A DNA stretch of 64,000 nucleotides from Anaerocolumna cellulosilytica (GTDB taxonomy: Bacteria > Bacillota > Clostridia > Lachnospirales > Lachnospiraceae). The stretch spans positions 2,853,501 through 2,917,500 of the forward strand of contig NZ_AP023367.1 of NCBI RefSeq assembly GCF_014218335.1. Direction: 5' to 3'. The notes below the pieces were generated by a model. It made no database searches and was not told the origin of the DNA. It saw nothing but the letters and a program-made list of their open reading frames with translations. Shown piece after piece: positions 1 to 7,858 of the stretch (within the stretch, counting starts at the first letter, position 1; the number at the start of each line of letters is the position of its first letter). The translations under genes were made by a program, and so were the position numbers.

Positions 1-1319
1 CTTACTACCATAGCTTTTGCCTCCACTTCACTCATTCCTCTGCTCATAAGATAGAAGATAGTCTCATCACTTATCCTTCCTATCTTTGCCTCGTGACCAA
101 TGTCAACTTTATCATTACGTATATCCATAACCGGTATAGTATCAGATCTGGAAGAGTCATCTAACATTAAAGATTCACAAGATACTGAAGACTTGCTGTT
201 CTCTGCATTTGCCGCAATTTTTACAGCACTGCGGAAGGTAGAAGAGCCACCATCCTTTGAGATAGATTTCGAACTCATATGAGAAGAAGTGCCAGGGGCT
301 GCATGTACTACCTTAACACCGGTATCCAGATTCTGACCGTTCCCAGCAAAGGTTATTCCTGTGTATTCCATTCTGGCGTTTTCTCCTTTTAAAATACTCA
401 TCGGATACAGATAAGATACCCGTGAACCAAAAGAACCAGAAACCCATTCCATCACTCCGTTTTTTTCTACTACAGCTCTTTTGGTATTTAAGTTGAACAT
501 ATTTTTTGACCAATTTTCAATTGTCGAATATCTAAGTCTGGCACCTTCACCCACGAATAATTCTACACAGCCTGCATGCAAATTGGCTACATTATACTTT
601 GGAGCAGAACATCCTTCAATAAAATGAAGATCAGCCCCTTTATCAACGATAATCAGAGTATGTTCAAACTGTCCTGCACCCGGTGCATTAAGCCTAAAAT
701 ACGATTGTAAGGGTATCTCCACCTTCACTCCCGGAGGAACATAGACAAAGGAACCTCCTGACCAGACCGCACCATGAAGAGCTGCAAATTTGTGGTCGGA
801 TGGCGTCACCAATTTCATAAAATGTTCTTTAACCATTTCTTCATATTCTACCAGTGCGCTTTCCATATCCGTGTATATAACACCCAGACTTTTTACTTCT
901 TCCCTCACATTATGATATACTACTTCTGAGTCGTATTGTGCACCTACGCCTGCCAGAGAAGTACGCTCAGCTTGCGGAATACCCAGTCTTTCAAATGTAT
1001 TTTTAATATCCGTCGGCACTTGTTCCCAAGTAAGATTCATATTAGTATTTGGTCTTACATAAGTAACAATATCCTCCATATGCAAGCCCTCTAAGCTTGG
1101 TCCCCAAATGGGAGGTTTTATATCCTGATATATTTTTAATGCCCTTTGTCGAAACTCCCTCATCCAGGACGGATCATTTTTTTCGAGGGATATTTCATTC
1201 ACGATACCCGCTGTTAATCCTTTTGCTGATTTATAGGAGGCATTAACTTTATCCTTTACATCGTATATGCTTCTGTCTATGTCCGAAACATAGGTTTTAT
1301 TTTTTATTGCCTGTTCCAT
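1..1319 (-). CDS. sufB: Fe-S cluster assembly protein SufB (3' end cut by window edge)
   Basis: The reading frame stays open from an ATG at 1319 to the left edge of the window, so the C-terminus is missing. The ATG follows a strong AGGAGG site at 1325-1330. The translation begins MEQAIKNKTYVSDIDRSIYD and contains typical SufB stretches such as PPIWGPSLEGLHMEDIV, WSGGSFVYVPPGVKVEIPL and SYFRLNAPGAGQFEHTLII. It also has the beta-helix region with IEGCSAPKYNVANLHAGCVE and, near the edge, DIGHEAKIGRISDETIFYLMS. SufB is the scaffold subunit of the SUF iron-sulfur assembly complex and is activated by the ATPase SufC. The gene lies 14 bp downstream of sufC and is clearly cotranscribed. A FeS assembly system fits an anaerobe with a large demand from nitrogenase and several radical SAM enzymes. 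The function call is secure. Confidence 0.95.
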   Translation of the reverse strand, partial: MEQAIKNKTYVSDIDRSIYDVKDKVNASYKSAKGLTAGIVNEISLEKNDPSWMREFRQRALKIYQDIKPPIWGPSLEGLHMEDIVTYVRPNTNMNLTWEQVPTDIKNTFERLGIPQAERTSLAGVGAQYDSEVVYHNVREEVKSLGVIYTDMESALVEYEEMVKEHFMKLVTPSDHKFAALHGAVWSGGSFVYVPPGVKVEIPLQSYFRLNAPGAGQFEHTLIIVDKGADLHFIEGCSAPKYNVANLHAGCVELFVGEGARLRYSTIENWSKNMFNLNTKRAVVEKNGVMEWVSGSFGSRVSYLYPMSILKGENARMEYTGITFAGNGQNLDTGVKVVHAAPGTSSHMSSKSISKDGGSSTFRSAVKIAANAENSKSSVSCESLMLDDSSRSDTIPVMDIRNDKVDIGHEAKIGRISDETIFYLMSRGMSEVEAKAMVV

Positions 1320-1333
1320 CTGCTTCCTCCTAT

Positions 1334-2080
1334 CTATACTAATTCAAAAAATTCTTTGTAACCATTTTTGTTGACCTGCCCTATTAAAGAAGCATCTCCT
1401 GTTTTTACAAGCTTACCGCCCAATAGTATGTGTACATAGTCTACATGAAGATATTCTAATATTTTTGTGTTATGGGTTATGATTAACAGTGAATTCTTTT
1501 TATCTTTAAAGTTTTTTACACCTTGTGATACGATTTTAACTGCATCCACATCAAGTCCGGAATCAGTTTCATCGAGAATTGCCAACTTTGGCTCTAACAT
1601 TAACATCTGTAATATTTCTGCTTTCTTTTTCTCACCACCAGAAAAACCAACATTCAGATATCTATCCCCATACTGTTTATCCATTCCCAAATTATCCATT
1701 GTCTTATGAAGTTCCTTTTTAAAGGCCATAATACGTACCGGCTTAGAGCTAACTGCTGTTTTAGCTGTACGTATAAAATTTTCCAAAGTAACACCAGATA
1801 ACTCCTCTGGGTTCTGAAAGGATAAAAAGATTCCTTTTTTTGCTCTGATATCCGGTTTTTCTTCTGTAATATCTTCTCCTTCAAAATGAATGCTTCCGCT
1901 TTTAATTTCATACTTTGGATGACCCATAATGGTATAGCCTAAAGTGGATTTACCTGCTCCATTGGGTCCCATTATAACATGCACTTCTCCCTGATTAATT
2001 TTTATATTAAAAGATTTAAGAATCTCCTTCTCTTCTATGTGTACATTTAAGTTCTGTATCTCCAGTAATGTATTTTTCAT
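1334..2080 (-). CDS. sufC: Fe-S cluster assembly ATPase SufC
   Basis: This 248-residue protein is an ABC-type ATPase of normal SufC length. The Walker A motif GPNGAGKST is at residues 38-46. The SufC-style signature GFSGGEKKKAEILQ lies near residue 145, and Walker B with the D-loop (AILDETDSGLD) near residue 170. The stretch GYTIMGHPKYEI and the GVTLENFIR segment are also family-typical. No membrane segment is present, as expected for the soluble SUF ATPase that drives cluster assembly on SufB(D). The ATG at 2080 is preceded by an AGGAGC site. It is the first gene of a sufC-sufB operon; the promoter and a repeated operator-like motif lie at 2198-2268. No regulator gene of the Rrf2 type is visible next to it. 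Confidence 0.96.
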   Translation of the reverse strand: MKNTLLEIQNLNVHIEEKEILKSFNIKINQGEVHVIMGPNGAGKSTLGYTIMGHPKYEIKSGSIHFEGEDITEEKPDIRAKKGIFLSFQNPEELSGVTLENFIRTAKTAVSSKPVRIMAFKKELHKTMDNLGMDKQYGDRYLNVGFSGGEKKKAEILQMLMLEPKLAILDETDSGLDVDAVKIVSQGVKNFKDKKNSLLIITHNTKILEYLHVDYVHILLGGKLVKTGDASLIGQVNKNGYKEFFELV

Positions 2081-2197
2081 TTTTAGCTCCTATTCTGCAT
2101 CCCGCAGGAAAACTGCGATACTGCCTCCTAATATAATTTTACGCTTAAGGTTTAAGCGATAATAGCCACTTTAAAATTTGATTTATTAAATCTTATC

Positions 2198-2268
2198 AAA
2201 TTAATTCCTACCAAATTAATTCCCACTAATTTAATTCCAATTATAATACTCGGAATTAAAAATTGCAA
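2198..2268 (-). promoter_or_regulatory. suf operon promoter with repeated GGAATTAA operator-like boxes
   Basis: On the minus strand a -35 box TTGCAA (2263-2268) and a -10 box TATAAT (2240-2245) are separated by exactly 17 bp. Three copies of GGAATTAA follow at a strict 15-bp period (2231-2238, 2216-2223, 2201-2208). The inverted form TTAATTCC sits inside the promoter spacer (2252-2259). The boxes thus cover the region from the spacer to about +30. TTAATTCC/GGAATTAA half-sites resemble those reported for Rrf2-family repressors such as CymR; which regulator binds here is inference. Confidence 0.7.
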
Positions 2269-2375
2269 GTACTATCCAATAAATTTAGTATAACTTATCC
2301 ATATTTTACTATGGTATGCCTAAAAATCGTTTATAAAAGAGGTTATGAAATTGGTTATACAAACTTCTAGTACCT

Positions 2376-2429
2376 AAAAATGAAAAACTGCTGTAACATT
2401 CTATCATTCCATAGAATGTTACAACAGCC
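2376..2429 (-). terminator. Intrinsic terminator of the 2453-2848 gene
   Basis: On the minus strand the sequence GCTGTTGTAACATTCTAT is followed after a six-base loop by ATAGAATGTTACAGCAG and then a T-rich tail. The stem begins about 25 bp after the stop codon of the upstream membrane-protein gene and separates it from the suf operon. Confidence 0.8.
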
Positions 2430-2452
2430 TCTATATTCTTTTGCTTATTCAC

Positions 2453-2848
2453 TTATCTAATCCCACGTTTTTGACTTGATTTATTATAAAAGAAACGGAT
2501 GAGTTGTGCCACAATGCCAATAGCAAATCCAAAAATAATATAGACAATCATAGATATAAAACCCGTTAAATCAGCCCAGCCATCCATGCCATTTAAAAAC
2601 ATCCGATACATTTCATAAAATCCTATGATGATTCCTGCGATAAAACAGTAAAAAGCAGGCATTAGTTTAAAAAAAATATATAAGCCGGCAATCACTCCCA
2701 CTATAAGAGAGAAAATAAAATATGCCAGCAGATTTGTACTATTTATTTTTTGTTTTAGCAAGACGACAATTCCAACATACAAAAGGATATATATAATTAT
2801 CATTATAGAAATACCTGTAATTACGCTTATTGCCTTTCTGTCTTTCAT
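2453..2848 (-). CDS. Small four-helix membrane protein of unknown function
   Basis: The 131-residue product is almost entirely hydrophobic and has four clear membrane segments: about residues 8-31, 40-60, 64-80 and 95-118. The tail is short, basic and cytosolic (RFFYNKSSQKRGIR). A Gly-rich loop between helices 2 and 3 and an acidic stretch NGMDGWADL before helix 4 are the only distinctive points. The start is supported by an AAAGGAG site. It resembles the uncharacterised small integral membrane proteins common in Clostridia (for instance the TIGR04086 type), but I do not recognise a function. It is monocistronic: a terminator follows it and a gap of over 150 bp precedes it. Confidence 0.7.
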   Translation of the reverse strand: MKDRKAISVITGISIMIIIYILLYVGIVVLLKQKINSTNLLAYFIFSLIVGVIAGLYIFFKLMPAFYCFIAGIIIGFYEMYRMFLNGMDGWADLTGFISMIVYIIFGFAIGIVAQLIRFFYNKSSQKRGIR

Positions 2849-3004
2849 AGCATTTTCTCCTTTATCATTTGATTTCTTTGTAGATTCGTATGTGGAATTT
2901 TTTATGTAGGATTCTGGTTAGAAAAGCAGTTCGTTGTATTAACTTAAATTTGTCTTTTAACACTGCTTTTTCTATCCCAGAGAAACAAAATCAATGATAG
3001 GCTA

Positions 3005-3172
3005 TCATTTGCCATCATATTTTATAGGATTTGCTTTTTCATGACCACTTTTTGCTTTACCCTGAATTTCAGGTACTGGTCCTGCTTCATTTTTCGTCCT
3101 ATGCATTCTCTTATTACTCTCCGTACCGTGGGGTTCGCCCGGATCCGGTCTTCTCATACCTGCTTTTGCCAT
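3005..3172 (-). CDS. Small conserved polar protein beginning MAKAGMRRPDP
   Basis: This 55-residue protein (MAKAGMRRPDPGEPHGTESN at its start, later VPEIQGKAKSGHEKANPI) is strongly hydrophilic and rich in Lys, Glu, Gly and Pro. From memory, small proteins of this appearance recur as uncharacterised ORFs in Lachnospiraceae; I cannot name a function. The longer reading frame extends upstream to 3262, but I prefer the ATG at 3172. The segment before it is a structured repeat shared with the nifN-B leader, and in both places the repeat ends five to six bases before the ATG with GGGTG, which could act as ribosome site. A 44-residue protein of similar polarity is encoded just upstream at 3319-3453. 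Confidence 0.6.
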   Translation of the reverse strand: MAKAGMRRPDPGEPHGTESNKRMHRTKNEAGPVPEIQGKAKSGHEKANPIKYDGK

Positions 3173-3284
3173 TATTACACCCATTTCATATCGCAGTTCT
3201 GCCTGCAATATTGCCACAAAATAGAACCGATTAAAAGAATATCTGTGTGGCATCCTTTCCATATTTCTATATTTTCTTTCAATC
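3173..3284 (-). repeat. Structured leader repeat, copy B (pseudoknot plus hairpin)
   Basis: This ~110-bp segment ends exactly at the start codon of the small gene at 3172 and is clearly homologous to 29272-29381. On the minus strand stem 1 pairs 3274-3284 with 3229-3239. The loop of stem 1 holds TGCCAC (3247-3252), which can pair with GTGGCA (3212-3217) to give an H-type pseudoknot. Stem 3 pairs 3205-3211 with 3188-3194. The end is AATGGGTGTAA. Base pairs that differ from the other copy are mostly compensated. Confidence 0.7.
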
Positions 3285-3318
3285 TTACACCGCTGTCCTT
3301 ATTCTAAGTTATCAAAGA

Positions 3319-3453
3319 CTAAACATCATTATTTGGAATTGATTTCTTCTTGCTATTTCTATTTTGGTTTTGATTTTCTCTGGTTATAGGGGTTTGCCCG
3401 TTTGCTTTTTCCATTCTTGCTTTTTTGTTATCTGGCTGACTATCTTTTGGCAT
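3319..3453 (-). CDS. Small highly polar protein (44 aa)
   Basis: An ATG at 3453 preceded by a good AAAGGAG site opens a 44-codon frame beginning MPKDSQPDNKKARMEKANGQ and ending KKKSIPNNDV before a TAG. The product is made almost only of Lys, Arg, Asn, Gln, Asp and Pro, with no hydrophobic core, so it is likely disordered or nucleic-acid or spore associated. It lies between the Csp-like subtilase and the MAKAGM-type small protein. A similar charge pattern in both small proteins suggests, but does not prove, a shared context such as sporulation. I do not recognise the family. Confidence 0.5.
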   Translation of the reverse strand: MPKDSQPDNKKARMEKANGQTPITRENQNQNRNSKKKSIPNNDV

Positions 3454-3572
3454 ACTAATCTCCTTTTTATTTGGTGCTTTCGAGTTTCACAATACCTAAA
3501 AAGTATTATACCAAATCATTATGTTTCATAACGGGTCTTATTATACGCTGCAAAGCTGACATTTTTTTGAAT

Positions 3573-5276
3573 TTAAGATTCTCCGCGCAAACTAACAAAA
3601 GTTCTGTAAATATCAATAATTCCAAAACCCCATTCTCTATTGGGATATGTGGTATTATCACTTCGTTTTACACCCCGAATAAGAAATTTTTTTATTGCAA
3701 TGCTATCAAGAAAAACAAAATTCCCTCTGACAATTCCCCACTCCATCAACATGGCAGATACACCGGCCGCCTCCGCCGCAGAAATACTGGTGCCTGTGTG
3801 GTTCGAAAAAGTATTTCCCACATCAGGTCCGTATACATCTACTCCGGGAGCGGTTAATTCCGGCTTTATAATATTTTCTCTTGTATAGCCTCTGCTTGCA
3901 TTCCGGTAAATACTTTGATTTTTATGATTGTAGGCCGTAACCGTAATAGGAATGGATGAATTACCAGGAGAGGTTACCGTAGTGTCAGGATTAGGGCGTA
4001 CAAAGGCTGTATTTTCTGTAATAAACCCGGTTAAAGGCAGCCAGATATGAAATCCGGTAGTGATATCTCCTCCGCCATATACGCGGAATCTCCAGATTCC
4101 CGGTGCCGGCTCATTGAATCTTAAGAATATCAGCTGATCTCCTGTTTGGGATTCAACTATTAAATAGTCTACATATACAGTAGTACGTTCAAACAAAAAA
4201 CGAATTTCTCTGCTCTCCCCAAGTCTGGCCGGTATTCTTGGTATATATTCACCGGTAGGAGATATCATATCAATAGAGTAGGTTCCCGGCACTTGCCCCC
4301 ATATCTCCATTGTAAAACCATTCTCTCCTTCACCAACCCGCAGTTCAACCGTTTCAAAGCCGGTAGCCTGATCGACTATTCCAAAAAAATGATGCCCTGC
4401 ATTTCCTTCATTTCCAGCCGCAATCACAATAGCTATTCCATTTCGCTCACCGATATTTGATAAAAGCAGCTCCAGAGGACTTCTCCCGTCATGTCCCCCC
4501 ATATTAGTGCCTAATCCGATACAAATAACCATCGGCCGATTAAGACGCCTCGCTGTATGAAAAAGATAATATAGCGCAAACATTATATCATTTTCCTGAT
4601 AACAGATTGAACCATCCGGAATAAAGAAAAAATTTTTCAAATACTGTTTGGCAGGTTTTAGCTTAACTACCACATATTCTGCCTGAGGAACAACACCTAC
4701 AAAATCAGCATTTTCAATGGCACTCCCTCCCGTTAAGCCTGCTAGCGTGGTGCCATGACCAATATCATCCGTACTTGGCACCACAGATAATGGATCTTGA
4801 CTCTGCAAAGCAAGATTGATCTGTTCAGCAAAATATTGTGTACCGTAGTTAAAGGTTTCTTCTGTTGCTTGAAGATTCTCTATACTTTGGTCCCATATGG
4901 CTGCTATTCTGGTTGTATTATCTGCATTTAAAAAAACCGGATTGGTGTAATCTATCCCTGTATCTATAAATCCCAACAGAACTCCCTGACCTCTAAGCGC
5001 CAGAGCAGGTGTGCTTTGAATCCTTTTTACGCCCATCTCCTCAAGATTTGAAGTATCTAATAAACCATACAGATTAGGTATTACCGCATATCCACTTTCG
5101 AATCGAAGCCGGTTTGTGACCCTGCTTACCGGAAAATGTATTACTGCATATGTATCATCCATGTAATTAATAGTGTCTTCTGTAAATTCAACTAAACGGT
5201 TTTCATCTACCTCATACTCTATTAATAGATCAGCATACTCTTCGCTGAATATTTTCTGCTTCTCTTCCTCTGTCAC
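3573..5276 (-). CDS. Csp-like subtilisin family (S8) serine peptidase
   Basis: The 567-residue protein is a subtilase with the full catalytic set: Asp in GFIDTGIDY (about residue 105), His in GHGTTLAG (about 174) and Ser in NHTGTSISAAEAAG (near 500). An N-terminal prodomain-like region of about 90 residues lacks a secretion signal. A large insertion with beta-sandwich character (about residues 330-430) separates His and Ser, as in clostridial CspB-type germination proteases. I chose the GTG at 5276 because an AGGAGG site lies at the right distance before it; an in-frame start at 5339 would place the ribosome site inside the gene. Unlike CspA and CspC pseudoproteases, no catalytic residue is lost. 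A role in processing a spore protein is inference. Confidence 0.85.
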   Translation of the reverse strand: MTEEEKQKIFSEEYADLLIEYEVDENRLVEFTEDTINYMDDTYAVIHFPVSRVTNRLRFESGYAVIPNLYGLLDTSNLEEMGVKRIQSTPALALRGQGVLLGFIDTGIDYTNPVFLNADNTTRIAAIWDQSIENLQATEETFNYGTQYFAEQINLALQSQDPLSVVPSTDDIGHGTTLAGLTGGSAIENADFVGVVPQAEYVVVKLKPAKQYLKNFFFIPDGSICYQENDIMFALYYLFHTARRLNRPMVICIGLGTNMGGHDGRSPLELLLSNIGERNGIAIVIAAGNEGNAGHHFFGIVDQATGFETVELRVGEGENGFTMEIWGQVPGTYSIDMISPTGEYIPRIPARLGESREIRFLFERTTVYVDYLIVESQTGDQLIFLRFNEPAPGIWRFRVYGGGDITTGFHIWLPLTGFITENTAFVRPNPDTTVTSPGNSSIPITVTAYNHKNQSIYRNASRGYTRENIIKPELTAPGVDVYGPDVGNTFSNHTGTSISAAEAAGVSAMLMEWGIVRGNFVFLDSIAIKKFLIRGVKRSDNTTYPNREWGFGIIDIYRTFVSLRGES

Positions 5277-5398
5277 AAACGCTGCCTCCTGCCTAAAGTT
5301 ACATAATAAAATATATGTAAAATTGGCTACTGTATACATATATACGGCAGAATCTTATTTTACCTGTTTGCAAAAATTTTGAAATAACTTTGTATTGC

Positions 5399-5431
5399 AA
5401 GAAGAGGATATCCACTGGATATCCTCTTCTT
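5399..5431 (-). terminator. Intrinsic terminator after the DUF4914 gene
   Basis: A perfect 15-bp stem (AAGAAGAGGATATCC and its complement) with a 3-base loop lies 28 bp after the stop codon at 5460. It separates that gene from the subtilase gene downstream. The U tract is weak. Confidence 0.75.
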
Positions 5432-5459
5432 ATCTATCTATAATTTATAAATACAGTAA

Positions 5460-7337
5460 TTAATATCTCATAGGTAGAATCTCGTTATAATCATCCAAAG
5501 AGCCGTCATTAAAGAAGCACTCAAGAATCTTCTTACCGATTGGATCTAAATCATCTGTATTAAACTTAATTAATTCTGACTTAAAGAAATTCGTTAACAT
5601 GGCGGCACCTTTATCATAGCCTTCAATGCCCACTTCTGATTGCATTTCGGGTTGTAAGAAAGCTTTTCTGATATAATGTCCGTCAATCTTTAATGAATCC
5701 TGACAGTAACCTAATAGTTTGCAACGGGCTTCAACCAAATGTTCCGGTTTAAATTTAGCACCGCCTCTTCTTGCAATGTATTCCCTTGCAATCCACTGAG
5801 GCATGAAACTAACTTCATATGCGCCGATATGCTGGTTTGGTATCAGAACATATCTGGTATGACTGGATTTCTTTACCTGCTCCAGTAATAAATTTGCCTG
5901 AGTAACCATCTTGCCGGTAGCAAACGGCCAATAAGAACCTACACCTTCACTGGTCATCTTATTGGTTGAATTAATACTTGGATTATTGTATCCGCGAGGT
6001 GCTACCAGTCTCCATAACCATGCAAGCGCTGGAGGAAGTACATGGAAAAGTCCCATAATACCATAACTTGGATTTTCTTTCGTACAAGGCGGAGTCCTTA
6101 CACCAAAACTACGGACATCTACCTCTACAAGGTCACTGACAATATTAGGAACAAATTCTCTTGGTAGTATAATTCTTGGATTCGGACAAGGTTTACCATC
6201 GGAATCAATCGTGTGCTCCCAAGGCAGACAGGTGGCATTGGCAATACCTTGCAGGTTTATAAAAACAAGAGGTTTTGGCGGTTGAATAAATATGCTTTCA
6301 AAATGTGGTGATTCACCGTATTTCTTAATATTGTCCAAACGTAAAAACCAGCCGGCTTCTGCGTCTTTTACCACTAGCTTCTGACTGTCATTCTGGATTG
6401 CAGGATGACAAAGAGCCATATCATCTGTCACAGGTCTTAATTCACAGGTATCTAAAAGCTCAATATATGTCTTCTCACCGGTTACGGTATTTTTTCCGAG
6501 TACAACTCTGCCGTCAAGCTCACGGTGAATATTTTCAACCATTTCGCTTTTACCACCGCCGGAAGCACCTTCGTGCATAATAACTATTTCATTATCATAT
6601 GGTGTTATTACTTTTACAGTGGAAGCATGTACTGTTGTCCAGCCTTCATTTTCACCTATATTTAAGAGTACACCATATATTCCTTTTTTAGCACTTGGAC
6701 CTGGATAAAGATTGTAAGAAAATACTTCGTGAATATCTGTTAATCTGTTATGAACAACGATTTGTTTTCCATTGAAATGTGTATGACGGAAAGGAGGTGC
6801 TAAATAAACAATAGCTTTTGGTACAAATTCTCCTTTTATATCATTGATACTTACAAAGCCCTGCAAATCAGCTAATGCAGCTCCGAAGAAAGCAGCGTTG
6901 ACAGGTGCTATAAGTATAGAGGGATAACCATATTCAGGACCGCCGGACATAAAAGGTACAATCATTAAATCCTGGTTTTGTAACCAAGTAAAAGTAGCAC
7001 TACGTAATGGTTCAAAGTCATCCTTATAAACGTCGTCATATTTTGGTTTATCTGTACCAAGTTCATCTGCTACTAATAAGCAGTCTGGATCACGTCTGCG
7101 CATATAGTCTTCCGGATAATTTGCAACCACACCGTTTTTACAACGTGTTACCGTAGCTTCAAGTATGGAACCTTTACCTTCAACCTCATACCTAACCTCG
7201 TAGTTATCACTAGCATCCGGACCAAATGATAATGCTAATAATTCCTCTCTTGTGGCTGGAATGACTACATTATTACAATTTGTTAAAATACGTTTCACTT
7301 CTTCTGACAATCTAAATTTTTGTAACAATTCTTTCAC
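5460..7337 (-). CDS. DUF4914 family protein, PEP-carboxykinase-like P-loop protein
   Basis: The 625-residue product has a phosphate-binding loop EGASGGGKSEM at residues 256-266, in the style of phosphoenolpyruvate carboxykinases. Nearby it has acidic and His-rich stretches (FRHTHFNGKQIVVHN, TDDMALCHPAIQ) that could bind metal. The sequence matches my memory of the DUF4914 family, which is common in gut and soil Clostridia and has no firmly established reaction. The start is a GTG at 7337 behind AAAGGATG. There is no signal peptide or membrane helix. It stands alone, with its own near-consensus promoter 220 bp upstream and a strong terminator. An ATP- or GTP-dependent kinase or carboxykinase-like reaction is inference. 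Confidence 0.75.
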   Translation of the reverse strand: MKELLQKFRLSEEVKRILTNCNNVVIPATREELLALSFGPDASDNYEVRYEVEGKGSILEATVTRCKNGVVANYPEDYMRRRDPDCLLVADELGTDKPKYDDVYKDDFEPLRSATFTWLQNQDLMIVPFMSGGPEYGYPSILIAPVNAAFFGAALADLQGFVSINDIKGEFVPKAIVYLAPPFRHTHFNGKQIVVHNRLTDIHEVFSYNLYPGPSAKKGIYGVLLNIGENEGWTTVHASTVKVITPYDNEIVIMHEGASGGGKSEMVENIHRELDGRVVLGKNTVTGEKTYIELLDTCELRPVTDDMALCHPAIQNDSQKLVVKDAEAGWFLRLDNIKKYGESPHFESIFIQPPKPLVFINLQGIANATCLPWEHTIDSDGKPCPNPRIILPREFVPNIVSDLVEVDVRSFGVRTPPCTKENPSYGIMGLFHVLPPALAWLWRLVAPRGYNNPSINSTNKMTSEGVGSYWPFATGKMVTQANLLLEQVKKSSHTRYVLIPNQHIGAYEVSFMPQWIAREYIARRGGAKFKPEHLVEARCKLLGYCQDSLKIDGHYIRKAFLQPEMQSEVGIEGYDKGAAMLTNFFKSELIKFNTDDLDPIGKKILECFFNDGSLDDYNEILPMRY

Positions 7338-7858
7338 CTAAACATCCTTTCTGCTTTTTATTGAGCAAGGCCTTTTAGGACAAATAAACAACCGAAAACT
7401 TTCTAAGATATGTTAATTTATACTTATTTTCAAACAGATACAATCATGTCACCAATTACATGAATATACCACTTATTTTACTAAGAAAAATCTAAATACA
7501 TATAGCAATTGCTTAATTTCTCTTCTATTGTTCTTTTGTCTTAAAAAAACCTACTTTCCCAGTTATTGTACCGTATTTTGAAATCACTGTCAACCTGACT
7601 TTTTTAGACAAGTAAAGCGTTAAAGGATTAGAATATTTACATAATATCCTATTTAAAAGATAATTGCATAAAAGTATACAAAAAAACAATCCATAAATCT
7701 AAATCAAAACTGTTATTTTTTACAAAAATTTTTGTTAAAATACGTAACTATTTACTTTTATAGAAAATATAGACGTCTCAAAGATTATTTTTATAAATAA
7801 TTACTAAAAGGATGCCAATACACAAAGCAAAGAAATGAATGTACCTATGGAATTTGTG
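7338..7858. other. AT-rich intergenic region
   Basis: These 521 bases contain no convincing gene. They hold the promoter at 7565-7593 and a long AT-rich leader. The right half (about 7600-7858), downstream of the RpiR-type regulator, shows no clear strong terminator. Confidence 0.6.
7565..7593 (-). promoter_or_regulatory. Near-consensus promoter of the DUF4914 gene
   Basis: The minus strand carries TTGACA (7588-7593), a 17-bp spacer, and TACAAT (7565-7570). Transcription would start near 7558 and leave an untranslated leader of about 220 nt before the GTG at 7337. Confidence 0.7.

Larger units (their letters stand above)
2081..2452. other. Intergenic region upstream of sufC
   Basis: No gene is visible in these 372 bases. 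They hold the suf promoter and operator-like boxes (2198-2268), a leader of roughly 150 nt before sufC that is not obviously structured, and at the right end the terminator of the neighbouring membrane-protein gene. Confidence 0.7.

Noticed and set aside
3185-3262. Longer 85-residue version of the MAKAGM small protein
   Set aside because: The extra 30 codons coincide with the structured repeat shared with the nifN-B leader, where the same sequence is not in frame with the downstream gene.
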